Shown here: one piece after another, positions 33,414 to 42,202 of the stretch
How positions within the stretch are numbered: position 1 is the first letter of the stretch
Layout: the number at the start of each line of letters is the position of its first letter
The notes under the pieces: model-generated
The model's input: only the letters and a program-made list of their open reading frames with translations
Told to the model about the DNA's origin: nothing
Databases searched by the model: none
Translations under genes and position numbers: made by a program
Assembly (NCBI GenBank): GCA_041686485.1
Contig: JAWLDT010000011.1
Span: forward strand, 1-54,878
DNA from: PUPG01 sp041686485
GTDB lineage: Bacteria; Bacteroidota; Bacteroidia; Bacteroidales; UBA7960
Direction: 5' to 3'
DNA length: 54,878 nucleotides

Positions 33414-36400
33414 ATGCGCGTCTCCTTCCTGTTTGTCTTGTTTCTTTTCCCTGTACTATTTTTTTGTATAGAAGGACACACAAATACCGGCTATCCCTTC
33501 GGGAGTCCGCTTCCGATGCCACAAAATCCGCCAGATTATTCCACCACCTGGACAGACTCCGTCTTTAACTCCCTGACTTTGGAGGAACGCATTGCGCAAT
33601 TGTTGATGGTCCGTGTCGAAACAGACCGAAGCAGAGACTACTATGTGGACATAGTTCAGCAAGTCAGCGATTACAACCTGGGTGGGGTCGCATTTTTTCG
33701 TGGCGGGCCTAAAACCCAGCTCATGCTCACCAACCGGTTGCAAAGTCAGGTAAAAACCCCGCTACTGGTAGGCATGGATGCTGAATGGGGTCCTTCCATG
33801 CGCCTTGACAGTCTTATGTCATTCCCAAGGCAGAAGGCCCTGGGTGCTATCAGAAACGATCAGCTAATATACCAGATGGGACTGGAAATAGGACGTCAAC
33901 TGCGTCGACTGGGCGTACATATAAACTTTGCTCCGGTTGTGGATGTAAATAACAACCCGGATAACCCGGTAATCAATTTCAGGGCCTTCGGTGAAACCCC
34001 TGACAATGTCGCCGGAAAAGGTCTGGCCTATATGCACGGGTTGCAGGATGCAGGGATCATTGCCTGTGCGAAACACTTCCCCGGCCATGGCGACACGAAT
34101 GCCGACTCCCACCGCACCCTGCCCCGATTGAATCATTCTGTTGATAAGATAGAGAAAGTACATCTTTATCCATTCAAAAAGATGATCGATCAGGGCTTAC
34201 ATGCTGTTATGACGGCACACCTCGAGATTCCCTCGCTGGAACCTCAGGAGCAGCTGGCCGCCACCCTCTCTTACAACATTGTAACAGATCTTTTACAAAA
34301 AAAGATGGGTTTTCAGGGACTTGTTATAACAGATGCACTCAGCATGAACGGTGTAAGTGACTTTTTTGAACCCGGCGAACTGGAATTGCTGGCGCTGGCC
34401 GCCGGTAACGATATCTTGTTACTGCCCGAAGATGTGCCCAAAGCCATCAGCACCATTAAAAAAGCCGTACAGGACGGAACCATTCCCGAAAGCCGCGTCA
34501 ACCAAGCCGTCAAAAAAGTACTTTATTACAAAGAAAAGGCCGGACTGGATGACTTCCGGTATATTCCGCCAGACAACCTGGTAGATGACATCAACAGCCC
34601 GCAAAGCAAAAAGCTGAACAAAACCCTTGTAGAATCCTCCCTTACACTGATGCAAAATACAGGTGACATGATTCCGGTCAGGGAGCTCAGGAACAAACGT
34701 ATCGCAGCCCTGTCGATAGGCGACCACCCGGGCAACACATTTCACTCAAGGCTGGCTGATTACGCTCCCGTCTCTCAATATGGTATTGACAAACATCATA
34801 CCACGCAACGAGCTTTTCAGGTGATCAGTGACCTGAAACCCTATGATATGATCATCATATCTGTACACGACAACAGCCTGTTCCCGACCAACGATTATGG
34901 CATTAACGGCAAAACCATTGGCTTAATCAATGCCATTGCCTCCCAGCAGGACGTAGTCGTAACGCTGTTTGCCAACCCCTATAGCCTGGCTTTTTTTGAA
35001 GACGATATTTTGAAAGCCAACTCCATACTGGTTGCTTACCAGGAGGGTGATCTATTTGAAGACGCTGCAGCCCAGGCAATTTTCGGAGGGATACAGACCA
35101 GCGGCAGCCTCCCTGTAACAGCCGGAAGCCACTTTCCTGTCAACACAGGGGTTATCAGTAAGAACCCGACCCGCATTCATCATGGAATGCCGGAAGAGGC
35201 AGGGATCCATTCAAGGATGTTCGATCAGGTTGACTCTATTGCCATAGATGGCATTCGTAAAGAGGCGTATCCGGGCTGTCAGATCGCGATTGTTAAAAAC
35301 GGTTCTATGATCTATCATAAATCGTTTGGCTATCATACCTATGACAGCATCAACCCAGTCAGGTCATCAGACATCTATGATGTCGCATCTGTCACCAAGG
35401 TTGCCGCCACCACAGCAGCTGTCATGCATTTGCATGATGAGGGCATACTCGAACTTGACAAAGAGCTGGGGTTTTATCTGCCCTGGCTGGCCGACAGCGA
35501 TAAAGCTGATATCACCCTGCGTGAGATAATGACACATCAGGGAAGGCTCACCCCCTGGATACCATTCTATCGTGCTACCCTCAATAAAGGCGATTATATG
35601 GCAGGGCTCTATTATACAGAACAATCTCCGGATTATCCGTTACAAGTAGCTAATGGTCTGTATATCAACAAACATTACAGAGATACCATACTTACTGCCA
35701 TAGCCGAATCGGATTTGCTTTCTGAATCTGTTTACCAATATTCTGACCTGGGCTTTATCCTCCTGGCGGAAATTGTAGAGAAAATAACCGGTGAAAACCT
35801 CGATCAATTTGTTAATCATTTTTTGTATGAACCTTTGGGACTCCAAAATACAGCTTTCCTGCCCCTGAAAACATTTGCATCCGAACGTCTAATCCCCTCA
35901 GAAAATGACACCATATGGCGCCGACAGGTCATAAAAGGCCATGTACATGACCCGACAGCCGCCATGCTTGGAGGTGTAAGCGGTCATGCAGGTCTGTTTT
36001 CCAACGCTGCAGATCTGGCCGTCCTGATGCAGCTTTTTCTGAACGAGGGCCATTACGGAGGTGAGGAGTATTTCTTACCAAGAACAGTAAAAGCGTTTAC
36101 CCACGTACAATATCAGGATAACGGCAACCGGCGAGGGCTGGGTTTTGACAAGCCCTCCCTGGAACCCGACAGTTTACGCAATACAGCCAGGAGTGCCTCT
36201 CCCATGAGCTTCGGGCACAGCGGCTTCACAGGTTCATACGTGTGGGCAGACCCCGCTGAAAACCTTGTATACGTCTTTTTATCAAACCGTACCTATCCGG
36301 ATCAATCAAACAGAAAAATTATTGAAGAAAATATACGTACGGAGATTCTGCAAACCATCTATGAGGCTATTTATCATTCAAAGATATTGCAACAATATAT

Positions 36401-36416
36401 TGGATCTGCAAATTAA
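33414..36416 (+). CDS. GH3 beta-N-acetylhexosaminidase-like domain fused to a serine hydrolase (beta-lactamase family)
   Basis: A 1000-residue exported fusion. The ATG at 33414 begins a signal peptide (MRVSFLFVLFLFPVLFF). Residues about 40-400 form a NagZ-like GH3 domain with KHFPGHGDT (220-228) and the nucleophile Asp307 in ITDALSM. About 410-590 is a GH3 C-terminal-like domain. Residues about 600-1000 form a class C beta-lactamase/esterase-like domain with SVTK (Ser659, Lys662), YSD (776) and HSG (935). This pairing recurs in Bacteroidota and suggests peptidoglycan turnover, with glycan and peptide or ester bonds cut by one protein. The substrate is inferred. Confidence 0.88.
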   Translation: MRVSFLFVLFLFPVLFFCIEGHTNTGYPFGSPLPMPQNPPDYSTTWTDSVFNSLTLEERIAQLLMVRVETDRSRDYYVDIVQQVSDYNLGGVAFFRGGPKTQLMLTNRLQSQVKTPLLVGMDAEWGPSMRLDSLMSFPRQKALGAIRNDQLIYQMGLEIGRQLRRLGVHINFAPVVDVNNNPDNPVINFRAFGETPDNVAGKGLAYMHGLQDAGIIACAKHFPGHGDTNADSHRTLPRLNHSVDKIEKVHLYPFKKMIDQGLHAVMTAHLEIPSLEPQEQLAATLSYNIVTDLLQKKMGFQGLVITDALSMNGVSDFFEPGELELLALAAGNDILLLPEDVPKAISTIKKAVQDGTIPESRVNQAVKKVLYYKEKAGLDDFRYIPPDNLVDDINSPQSKKLNKTLVESSLTLMQNTGDMIPVRELRNKRIAALSIGDHPGNTFHSRLADYAPVSQYGIDKHHTTQRAFQVISDLKPYDMIIISVHDNSLFPTNDYGINGKTIGLINAIASQQDVVVTLFANPYSLAFFEDDILKANSILVAYQEGDLFEDAAAQAIFGGIQTSGSLPVTAGSHFPVNTGVISKNPTRIHHGMPEEAGIHSRMFDQVDSIAIDGIRKEAYPGCQIAIVKNGSMIYHKSFGYHTYDSINPVRSSDIYDVASVTKVAATTAAVMHLHDEGILELDKELGFYLPWLADSDKADITLREIMTHQGRLTPWIPFYRATLNKGDYMAGLYYTEQSPDYPLQVANGLYINKHYRDTILTAIAESDLLSESVYQYSDLGFILLAEIVEKITGENLDQFVNHFLYEPLGLQNTAFLPLKTFASERLIPSENDTIWRRQVIKGHVHDPTAAMLGGVSGHAGLFSNAADLAVLMQLFLNEGHYGGEEYFLPRTVKAFTHVQYQDNGNRRGLGFDKPSLEPDSLRNTARSASPMSFGHSGFTGSYVWADPAENLVYVFLSNRTYPDQSNRKIIEENIRTEILQTIYEAIYHSKILQQYIGSAN

Positions 36417-36430
36417 ACAGATTTGTTAAT

Positions 36431-37234
36431 ATGCGCATGCGAAACCTTATTTTATGGATACTGGCCATCGTTATCACGCTGTCCAGCGCGATTTATCAAA
36501 GAATGACGGGTCCTACCAAGCCCTTTCGCAACCAGGTAGAGATTAATGATACCCAAATTTCTTATAGCCTTATCCGTTCGTATGATAAGGACACGGACGC
36601 TCCTGTAACGATAACGGTTGAAGATGAGGATATTAGCGGATTTTACCGTTATAAGCGCTATCCGAGTCATGACAAATGGCAGCAGAAACCGCTAACCAGG
36701 GACGGTAATCTTCTCATAGCATATATCCCGCATCAACCGGCAGCAGGTAAGGTACAATACATCATCACCCTGGAAAATGAGGATACCCGAAAAAACCTTT
36801 CTGAGGAACCGCTGGTGATACGTTTCAGGGACGAGGTGCCCCCCTGGGCAATGGCTCCGCATATCATCCTGATGTTCGCGGCGATGCTTTTAGGCACCAG
36901 GGCCGGCATCGCAGCCTTGTTTAAAGAGAAGACTTACCGCCTGGTACTTTGGACCATCATCACCTTCATTCTTGGGGGATTGATATTCGGCCCAGTCGTG
37001 CAGAAATATGCCTTTGGAGATTTCTGGACCGGCTGGCCTTTTGGTTCAGACCTCACAGATAATAAAACCGCCGTTGCGTTCCTGTTTTGGATCATTGCCT
37101 TTTTTAAGTCACGACGAAATCATTACCACCGCGGATGGGTACTTGCAGCCTCCATTGTATTGCTTGTGATATACCTTATCCCTCATAGCCTGATGGGGTC
37201 GGAGATCGACTGGACAGAAAAAAATCCAGAATAA
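36431..37234 (+). CDS. Conserved hypothetical membrane protein
   Basis: A 267-residue protein of no family I can name. It has one N-terminal membrane helix (about 4-20), an exported domain of about 120 residues rich in beta strands (ISYSLIRSYDKDTDAPVTIT, FYRYKRYP, KVQYIITLENED), and then four membrane helices (APHIILMFAAMLLGTRAGIA, LVLWTIITFILGGLIFGPVV, AVAFLFWIIAFF, VLAASIVLLVIYLIP). The outer domain looks immunoglobulin-like. It starts 14 nt after the GH3 fusion, so the two are probably one operon, which ends at the hairpin at 37233. Confidence 0.65.
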   Translation: MRMRNLILWILAIVITLSSAIYQRMTGPTKPFRNQVEINDTQISYSLIRSYDKDTDAPVTITVEDEDISGFYRYKRYPSHDKWQQKPLTRDGNLLIAYIPHQPAAGKVQYIITLENEDTRKNLSEEPLVIRFRDEVPPWAMAPHIILMFAAMLLGTRAGIAALFKEKTYRLVLWTIITFILGGLIFGPVVQKYAFGDFWTGWPFGSDLTDNKTAVAFLFWIIAFFKSRRNHYHRGWVLAASIVLLVIYLIPHSLMGSEIDWTEKNPE

Positions 37235-37273
37235 GCCAGTAGCGTAAGGACGCAGGAAACGGGGGCTTTTTTT
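37233..37273 (+). terminator. Terminator after the 36431-37234 gene
   Basis: An outer stem AAGCC / GGCTT encloses an inner hairpin GCGT-AAGG-ACGC and is followed by TTTTTTT. It begins within the stop codon region of the gene and ends the GH3-fusion operon. The outer stem is short. Confidence 0.45.
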
Positions 37274-37307
37274 AGCAAAAAATAACAGCAAAAGCAACCA
37301 GAAGTTG

Positions 37308-37315
37308 TAAATTTG
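37308..37315 (+). promoter_or_regulatory. Candidate -7 box before parA
   Basis: TAAATTTG matches TAnnTTTG. It lies 84 nt before the parA ATG. No TTTG is seen at the expected distance. The leader also holds a weak dyad ATATAC / GTATAT (37328-37346). Confidence 0.25.
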
Positions 37316-37398
37316 CATGCATAGGTTATATACTTTTTGGGTATATGTTACATACAATTAAATGAAGTAATTCAAATTATTGATTAAGTTTCGTTATT

Positions 37399-38202
37399 AT
37401 GACCAAAGTCATTGCTATTGCCAATCAAAAAGGAGGTGTAGGGAAAACAACAACCGCCATAAACCTGGCTGCCAGTTTAGCCGTTCTGGATTTCAAAGTC
37501 CTTCTGATTGATGCAGATCCGCAGGCAAATGCTACTTCAGGTGTAGGAATTGATCCCAAGCATGTAAAAACAAGTATATATGAATCCATTATTGATGATG
37601 TACAGCCCCGGGATATTATTATACATTCTTCAACACCAAACATGGATATCATACCGGCACATATTGACCTGGTGGGAGCTGAGATCGAGATGATCAACCT
37701 TCCTAACAGGGAAATGATGATGAAGCAGGTTGTTAACAAAATAAAAGATGATTACGATTTTGTGATTATTGACTGCTCCCCTTCGCTGGGCCTCGTAACA
37801 GTGAACGCCCTTACGGCCGCAAACTCAGTCATTGTGCCTGTTCAGTGTGAATACTTTGCTTTGGAAGGTCTGGGCAAGCTTTTGAATACCATTAAAATTG
37901 TACAAACCCGTCTGAACAGGGAATTGGAAATAGAGGGTATTCTGCTAACCATGTATGACGCAAGGTTAAGGTTGGCCAATCAGGTGGTGGAAGAGGTTAA
38001 AATGCATTTTGAAGATCTGGTGTTTGATACGCTGATATACCGTAACATCAAACTTGGGGAAGCTCCAAGCTTCGGGGAAACAATCATCATGCATGATGCG
38101 CAGAGCAAAGGTTCTCTTAACCACCTTAACCTGGCCAGGGAAATACTGCAGAAGAACAATATGACCAAAATCAAGGACAAAGACAAAAAGATAAAAATAT
38201 GA
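37399..38202 (+). CDS. parA: Chromosome partitioning ATPase ParA (Soj-type)
   Basis: Drives separation of origin regions together with ParB. The 267-residue protein has the deviant Walker A KGGVGKTT near the N-terminus (IANQKGGVGKTTTAINLAAS), the Walker B region DFVIIDCSPSLGLVT, and LLIDADPQANATSGVG. No N-terminal DNA-binding domain is present, which fits chromosomal Soj-type proteins. Its stop overlaps the parB start by 4 nt (ATGA). Confidence 0.95.
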   Translation: MTKVIAIANQKGGVGKTTTAINLAASLAVLDFKVLLIDADPQANATSGVGIDPKHVKTSIYESIIDDVQPRDIIIHSSTPNMDIIPAHIDLVGAEIEMINLPNREMMMKQVVNKIKDDYDFVIIDCSPSLGLVTVNALTAANSVIVPVQCEYFALEGLGKLLNTIKIVQTRLNRELEIEGILLTMYDARLRLANQVVEEVKMHFEDLVFDTLIYRNIKLGEAPSFGETIIMHDAQSKGSLNHLNLAREILQKNNMTKIKDKDKKIKI

Positions 38203-39122
38203 ATGCCAAAAAACGTGCGTTGGGTAAGGGATTAGGGGCATTACTCGATGATTCGGGCGCTGAAGCCCAACCAACCTATAATGTTGAAAAAGACCTGCTG
38301 CCGATAGGTACCATCGGTAAAGTCCCGATTGATATCATAGAGGTAAACCCCCATCAGCCCAGGTCAGATTTTGATGAAGCAGCGCTTCAGGATTTGTCAG
38401 CGTCCATAAAGGAACAGGGTGTCATACAACCCATCACCCTCCGGAAGCTTGAAGAAAACAAACTTCAACTGATTTCCGGAGAGAGACGGCTCAAAGCAGC
38501 AAAAATGGCAGGCCTGGCCGAAATACCGGCATATATTGTTGCTGCAGATGATCACGCCCTGCTTGAAATGGCTATCGTAGAAAATATTCAACGAGAGAAC
38601 CTGAATCCGATAGAAATTGCAATGGGTTACAAACAACTGATCGAAAATTACGACCTTACACAGGAAACATTAAGTGAAAGGCTGGGAAAAAGTCGTTCAT
38701 CCATTGCCAACTTGCTCCGGCTGCTTCATTTGCCGGGAGAAATTCAGATAGGTCTGCGGGAGGAGAAGATTTTCACAGGACATGCCAAAGCCTTGCTGGC
38801 GATAGAAGATGTCAATACACAACTTGATGTTTACCATGATATAGTCTCAGAAAACTTGTCTGTGCGGGAAGTGGAGGATATTATCAAAAACCTTTCCGAA
38901 AACCAGGAAGAAAAAGAGACCGCCCGGAAAAAGAAATCAACAAAGCAACAGCTCTCACAGGAGAAGGAGGCATTACAGCAAGCCCTGGCAGAGATGTTCG
39001 AAGCACAGGTTAAACTAAAAACCAAAGCTGACGGAAAAGGAAGCATTGTCATCAATTATCGTTCGGAACAAGAGCTTCAGCGAATTACTGAAATACTCAA
39101 GAAAAATAAGGGTAAAACATAA
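38199..39122 (+). CDS. parB: ParB/Spo0J chromosome partition protein
   Basis: A CTP-dependent DNA clamp that loads at parS. The 307-residue protein has the N-terminal KRALGKGLGALL ParA-contact motif, the CTP-binding part INPHQPR-like (VNPHQPRSDFDE) with SGERRLKAAKMAG, VENIQRENLNPIE, and a helix-turn-helix (LSERLGKSRSSIANLLRLLH). The C-terminus is Lys/Gln/Glu-rich and ends in a dimerisation-like segment (SIVINYRSEQELQRITEIL). I saw no obvious parS palindrome in the adjoining spacers. Confidence 0.95.
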   Translation: MNAKKRALGKGLGALLDDSGAEAQPTYNVEKDLLPIGTIGKVPIDIIEVNPHQPRSDFDEAALQDLSASIKEQGVIQPITLRKLEENKLQLISGERRLKAAKMAGLAEIPAYIVAADDHALLEMAIVENIQRENLNPIEIAMGYKQLIENYDLTQETLSERLGKSRSSIANLLRLLHLPGEIQIGLREEKIFTGHAKALLAIEDVNTQLDVYHDIVSENLSVREVEDIIKNLSENQEEKETARKKKSTKQQLSQEKEALQQALAEMFEAQVKLKTKADGKGSIVINYRSEQELQRITEILKKNKGKT

Positions 39123-39126
39123 AATC

Positions 39127-39780
39127 TTGATTCCCAAAACACATAAAAAGAATTTAACCGGCAACAGATCAACCAGTACTTACCTTCAGAAGATCGTGGT
39201 CGGCAGTGTTTGTGTGTTACTATTATCAGGGTTTTCCGGCAACGTAACGGCTCAAAACAATATACAGGAGGATCAGACTACCCAGCATCAGACCGATCAG
39301 ACCGATCAGACCGATCAGACCCCTGTTTCACCCTCAAGGGCCGCCATGTTATCAGCTACACTACCCGGTCTCGGACAAATATATAACCAAAAATACTGGA
39401 AAGTGCCCATTATCTATGCCGGCTTTGGCACGCTGGCCTATTTTGTGAACTTTAACGCCAATGAATACAGCAAGTGGCGTGATGCATGGGTAGCGCGTGT
39501 AGACGGGAACCCACATACCGTTGATGACTTTCCAAACCATTCAGCCGATGTATTGGAAAGGGCGATGGACTATTATCGCCGTAATCTGGAAATCACCTAC
39601 ATCCTATCGGCCGGGCTATACCTTATAAATATACTGGACGCCAGTGTAGATGCCCATCTAATGGATTTTGACGTGGGGGAAGACCTCAGGGTTAGTATGA
39701 CGCCGGGGCGTATCCCATCGGCATATGCAACAGGTTCTTTGCAACACAATGCACAACTTACATTAACAATAAAGCTATGA
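39127..39780 (+). CDS. DUF5683 domain protein
   Basis: A predicted exported or membrane protein of 217 residues from the TTG at 39127, five nt after the parB stop. This start places a signal-type segment at about 22-40 (VVGSVCVLLLSGFSGNVTAQ). An ATG at 39046 would add 27 residues inside parB and is less likely. The conserved part is SRAAMLSATLPGLGQIYNQK, then YWKVPIIYAGFGTLAYFVNF, and LSAGLYLINILDASVDAHL. The linker carries TDQ repeats. This family sits between parB and dapB in many Bacteroidota. Its function is unknown. Confidence 0.75.
   Translation: MIPKTHKKNLTGNRSTSTYLQKIVVGSVCVLLLSGFSGNVTAQNNIQEDQTTQHQTDQTDQTDQTPVSPSRAAMLSATLPGLGQIYNQKYWKVPIIYAGFGTLAYFVNFNANEYSKWRDAWVARVDGNPHTVDDFPNHSADVLERAMDYYRRNLEITYILSAGLYLINILDASVDAHLMDFDVGEDLRVSMTPGRIPSAYATGSLQHNAQLTLTIKL
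39291..39317 (+). repeat. Three 9-bp repeats in the DUF5683 gene
   Basis: GACCGATCA occurs three times without a break and codes for the repeated TDQ in the Gln/Asp-rich linker behind the signal-type segment. Confidence 0.8.
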
Positions 39781-40517
39781 CCATGATGAATAATCAACTG
39801 GATATTGCGATAGTAGGTTACGGTAAGATGGGAAAAGCCGTTGAAAAACTGGCCTTAAACCACCAACATAACGTCATAGTAACCATTGACAACGAGGAGG
39901 AATGGGAAACCCGGGGCGAAAAGCTTGCTCATTGTGATGCAGCGATTGAGTTCACCACTCCGGAGGCAGCACCTGAAAACATTATAAAATGTTTTGAGCG
40001 GAATGTACCTGTTGTAACCGGTAGTACAGGCTGGGGGCACCTGCTGCCTGAAATTGTGCAGCTTTGCAATCAAAACGGGCAAACCCTGTTTTATGCATCT
40101 AATTTCAGTATCGGTGTCAACCTGTTTTTTGAACTTAACAAACGTCTGGCCTGCATGCTCGCAAACATGAAAGCTTACAAACCACGAATTACGGAAACCC
40201 ATCACACAGAAAAGCTGGATGCTCCCAGCGGAACAGCCATATCGCTGGCCAACGAAATTATTGCCACAAGAGATGGGATCCGAAAATGGGCAGATGCAGA
40301 CAACAATCCATCTGAAGACGTATTACCTGTTAAATCATACCGTAAGGAGAACATTACCGGTACCCACGTTGTATCCTACGACTCGGACATCGATAGCATT
40401 GAAATCAAACATACAGCCCACACCAGGAGAGGTTTTGCCGAAGGAGCCATCCTTGCTGCCCAATGGATTCAAAATAAAAAGGGGGTATTCACCATGAAAG
40501 ATTTTTTAAATTTATAA
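39777..40517 (+). CDS. dapB: 4-hydroxy-tetrahydrodipicolinate reductase
   Basis: Reduces the DapA product in the diaminopimelate/lysine pathway, feeding peptidoglycan. The 246-residue protein has the NAD(P) loop IAIVGYGKMGKAVEKLA, TGSTGWG, the substrate and catalytic motif ETHHTEKLDAPSGTA, and SYDSDIDSIEIKHTAHTR. It overlaps the DUF5683 stop by 4 nt. A second Met at codon 3 is also possible as start. Confidence 0.95.
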   Translation: MTMMNNQLDIAIVGYGKMGKAVEKLALNHQHNVIVTIDNEEEWETRGEKLAHCDAAIEFTTPEAAPENIIKCFERNVPVVTGSTGWGHLLPEIVQLCNQNGQTLFYASNFSIGVNLFFELNKRLACMLANMKAYKPRITETHHTEKLDAPSGTAISLANEIIATRDGIRKWADADNNPSEDVLPVKSYRKENITGTHVVSYDSDIDSIEIKHTAHTRRGFAEGAILAAQWIQNKKGVFTMKDFLNL

Positions 40518-40527
40518 ACCTGTAATT

Positions 40528-42021
40528 ATGAGCATGTACATGCTGTTAACCATTCTGTCTTTTCTGGCATTTATTGCCGGACTCTGGAAAGTATTTATCA
40601 AGGCAGGCTATAAGGGATGGGAAGCGATTATCCCTTTGTATAATGTGTATATCTGGCTAAAGATCATCAACAAACCTTTGTGGTGGTTCATCTTTATCCT
40701 GATTCCCTTTATTAATGTTTTCACTGTATTACTAATGGTAGTGGAAACGCTTAAATGTTTCCGCAAAGACGGACTGGGTGAACAGGCCCTGGGTGTACTT
40801 CTTCCATTTATTTTTATGCCCTACCTGGGTTTTTCCAAAAAAGAGCAATACACACATCCATCGAACCTGCCGGTTATCAAAAAAACAGCGGTGCGCGAAT
40901 GGGCTGATGCCATCATCTTTGCGGTAATTGCTGCTTCCATCATCCGCACCTTTATGCTTGAGGCCTATACCATCCCTACTTCATCAATGGAAAAATCCAT
41001 GCTCGTGGGAGATTATCTGTTTGTAAGCAAGCTAAGTTACGGCCCAAAAGTTCCGCAAACTCCGATATCTTTCCCTTTCACCCATCATACAATGCCACTC
41101 ACCGATCATACAAAATCTTATCTGGAGTGGATCAATTTGCCGCACTATCGTTATCCCGGCATCCGCAGCATCAGTCAGAATGATGTGGTTGTTTTTCACT
41201 ATCCGGAAGGTGATACCGTAGCACTCCAAATGCAGCACCAAAGCTATTACAGTCTGGTCCGTGAGATGGGCCGTGAAAGGGTATGGGACCAGTTTGATGT
41301 AACCAGCCGCCCGGTAGATAAACGGGAAAACTATATAAAACGGTGCCTGGCCATTGCGGGTGATACCTTTGAAATACGGGACGGGCAAATATATGTTAAC
41401 AATCAATTATTGCCCGACATGGAAGGCGTACAACACAACTATCGTGTAAAAACAGACGGGACACCCTTATCAACGCGCATCATAGACAGGCTGGACATCC
41501 AGGAATGGGGACAGGTCAGACAAAATTTATATGGCATGGCCTTAACCAGGAATGCCGCTGAACAAATTAAACAGATCAACTATGTAGAGGAAGTTACCCG
41601 TATCAACCGGGATCAGGGAGAATACCAGAGCCACATTTTCCCCCATGACCCCTCCTACCCCTGGAATGAAGATAATTTTGGCCCGCTATACATCCCTCAA
41701 AAAGGAAAAACCGTAGAAATAAATGCCCGCAATATCTCTTTATATGAAAGAATTATATCCGTTTACGAGGGCCATGACCTTCAGGTAAACAACAACACTA
41801 TTTATATAAATGGTGAGGAAAGCACTACCTATACATTTGAAATGGATTATTTCTGGATGGTGGGCGATAACCGACATAACTCGGCCGATTCAAGGTATTG
41901 GGGCTTCGTGCCTAAAGATCATATTGTAGGAAGAGCCATGTTTGTCTGGCTTTCCCTGGATCCAGACAAAGGTTTTCCGGGTAATATTCGTTTTGACAAG
42001 AGCTTCAGGATCATCAGATAG
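40528..42021 (+). CDS. lepB: Signal peptidase I with N-terminal DUF5684-like membrane region
   Basis: Removes signal peptides on the outer face of the inner membrane. The 497-residue protein has an N-terminal region of three helices (MLLTILSFLAFIAGLWKVF, WWFIFILIPFINVFTVLLM) of the DUF5684 kind, then the catalytic domain: Ser in IPTSSMEKSMLVGD, Lys in YIKRCLAIAGDTFEIRDGQ, and the GDNRHNSADSRYWGFVP box. About 180 residues between the Lys and GDNR boxes form the long insertion common in this phylum. It ends the par-dap operon, starting 10 nt after dapB. Confidence 0.94.
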   Translation: MSMYMLLTILSFLAFIAGLWKVFIKAGYKGWEAIIPLYNVYIWLKIINKPLWWFIFILIPFINVFTVLLMVVETLKCFRKDGLGEQALGVLLPFIFMPYLGFSKKEQYTHPSNLPVIKKTAVREWADAIIFAVIAASIIRTFMLEAYTIPTSSMEKSMLVGDYLFVSKLSYGPKVPQTPISFPFTHHTMPLTDHTKSYLEWINLPHYRYPGIRSISQNDVVVFHYPEGDTVALQMQHQSYYSLVREMGRERVWDQFDVTSRPVDKRENYIKRCLAIAGDTFEIRDGQIYVNNQLLPDMEGVQHNYRVKTDGTPLSTRIIDRLDIQEWGQVRQNLYGMALTRNAAEQIKQINYVEEVTRINRDQGEYQSHIFPHDPSYPWNEDNFGPLYIPQKGKTVEINARNISLYERIISVYEGHDLQVNNNTIYINGEESTTYTFEMDYFWMVGDNRHNSADSRYWGFVPKDHIVGRAMFVWLSLDPDKGFPGNIRFDKSFRIIR

Positions 42022-42095
42022 TGCTTGTTCCACAAAACACAGGTCCTGCAAAACAATGATGTTATTGAATGTGACAAACATTTGTCTGGTTCATG

Positions 42096-42103
42096 TATTT
42101 TTG
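42096..42103 (+). promoter_or_regulatory. Candidate -7 box of the arginine decarboxylase gene
   Basis: TATTTTTG matches TAnnTTTG and lies 99 nt before the start codon. A TTTG is present at 42081-42084 but too close (11 nt) to serve as a standard -33 element. The rest of the 181-nt spacer shows nothing clear. Confidence 0.25.
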
Positions 42104-42202
42104 TCAAATTAAATACAAACCCTATGATCAATGGACATCGGTGTAGCCATAATCCATTAACCTATTATCCGGATATTTTAACAGCTTAACATTGCCCGCA
42201 TC

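Noticed and set aside
37235..37398. parS site near parAB
   Set aside because: I looked for a TGTTNCACGTGAAACA-like palindrome in the par region and saw none. The ATATAC/GTATAT dyad is too short.
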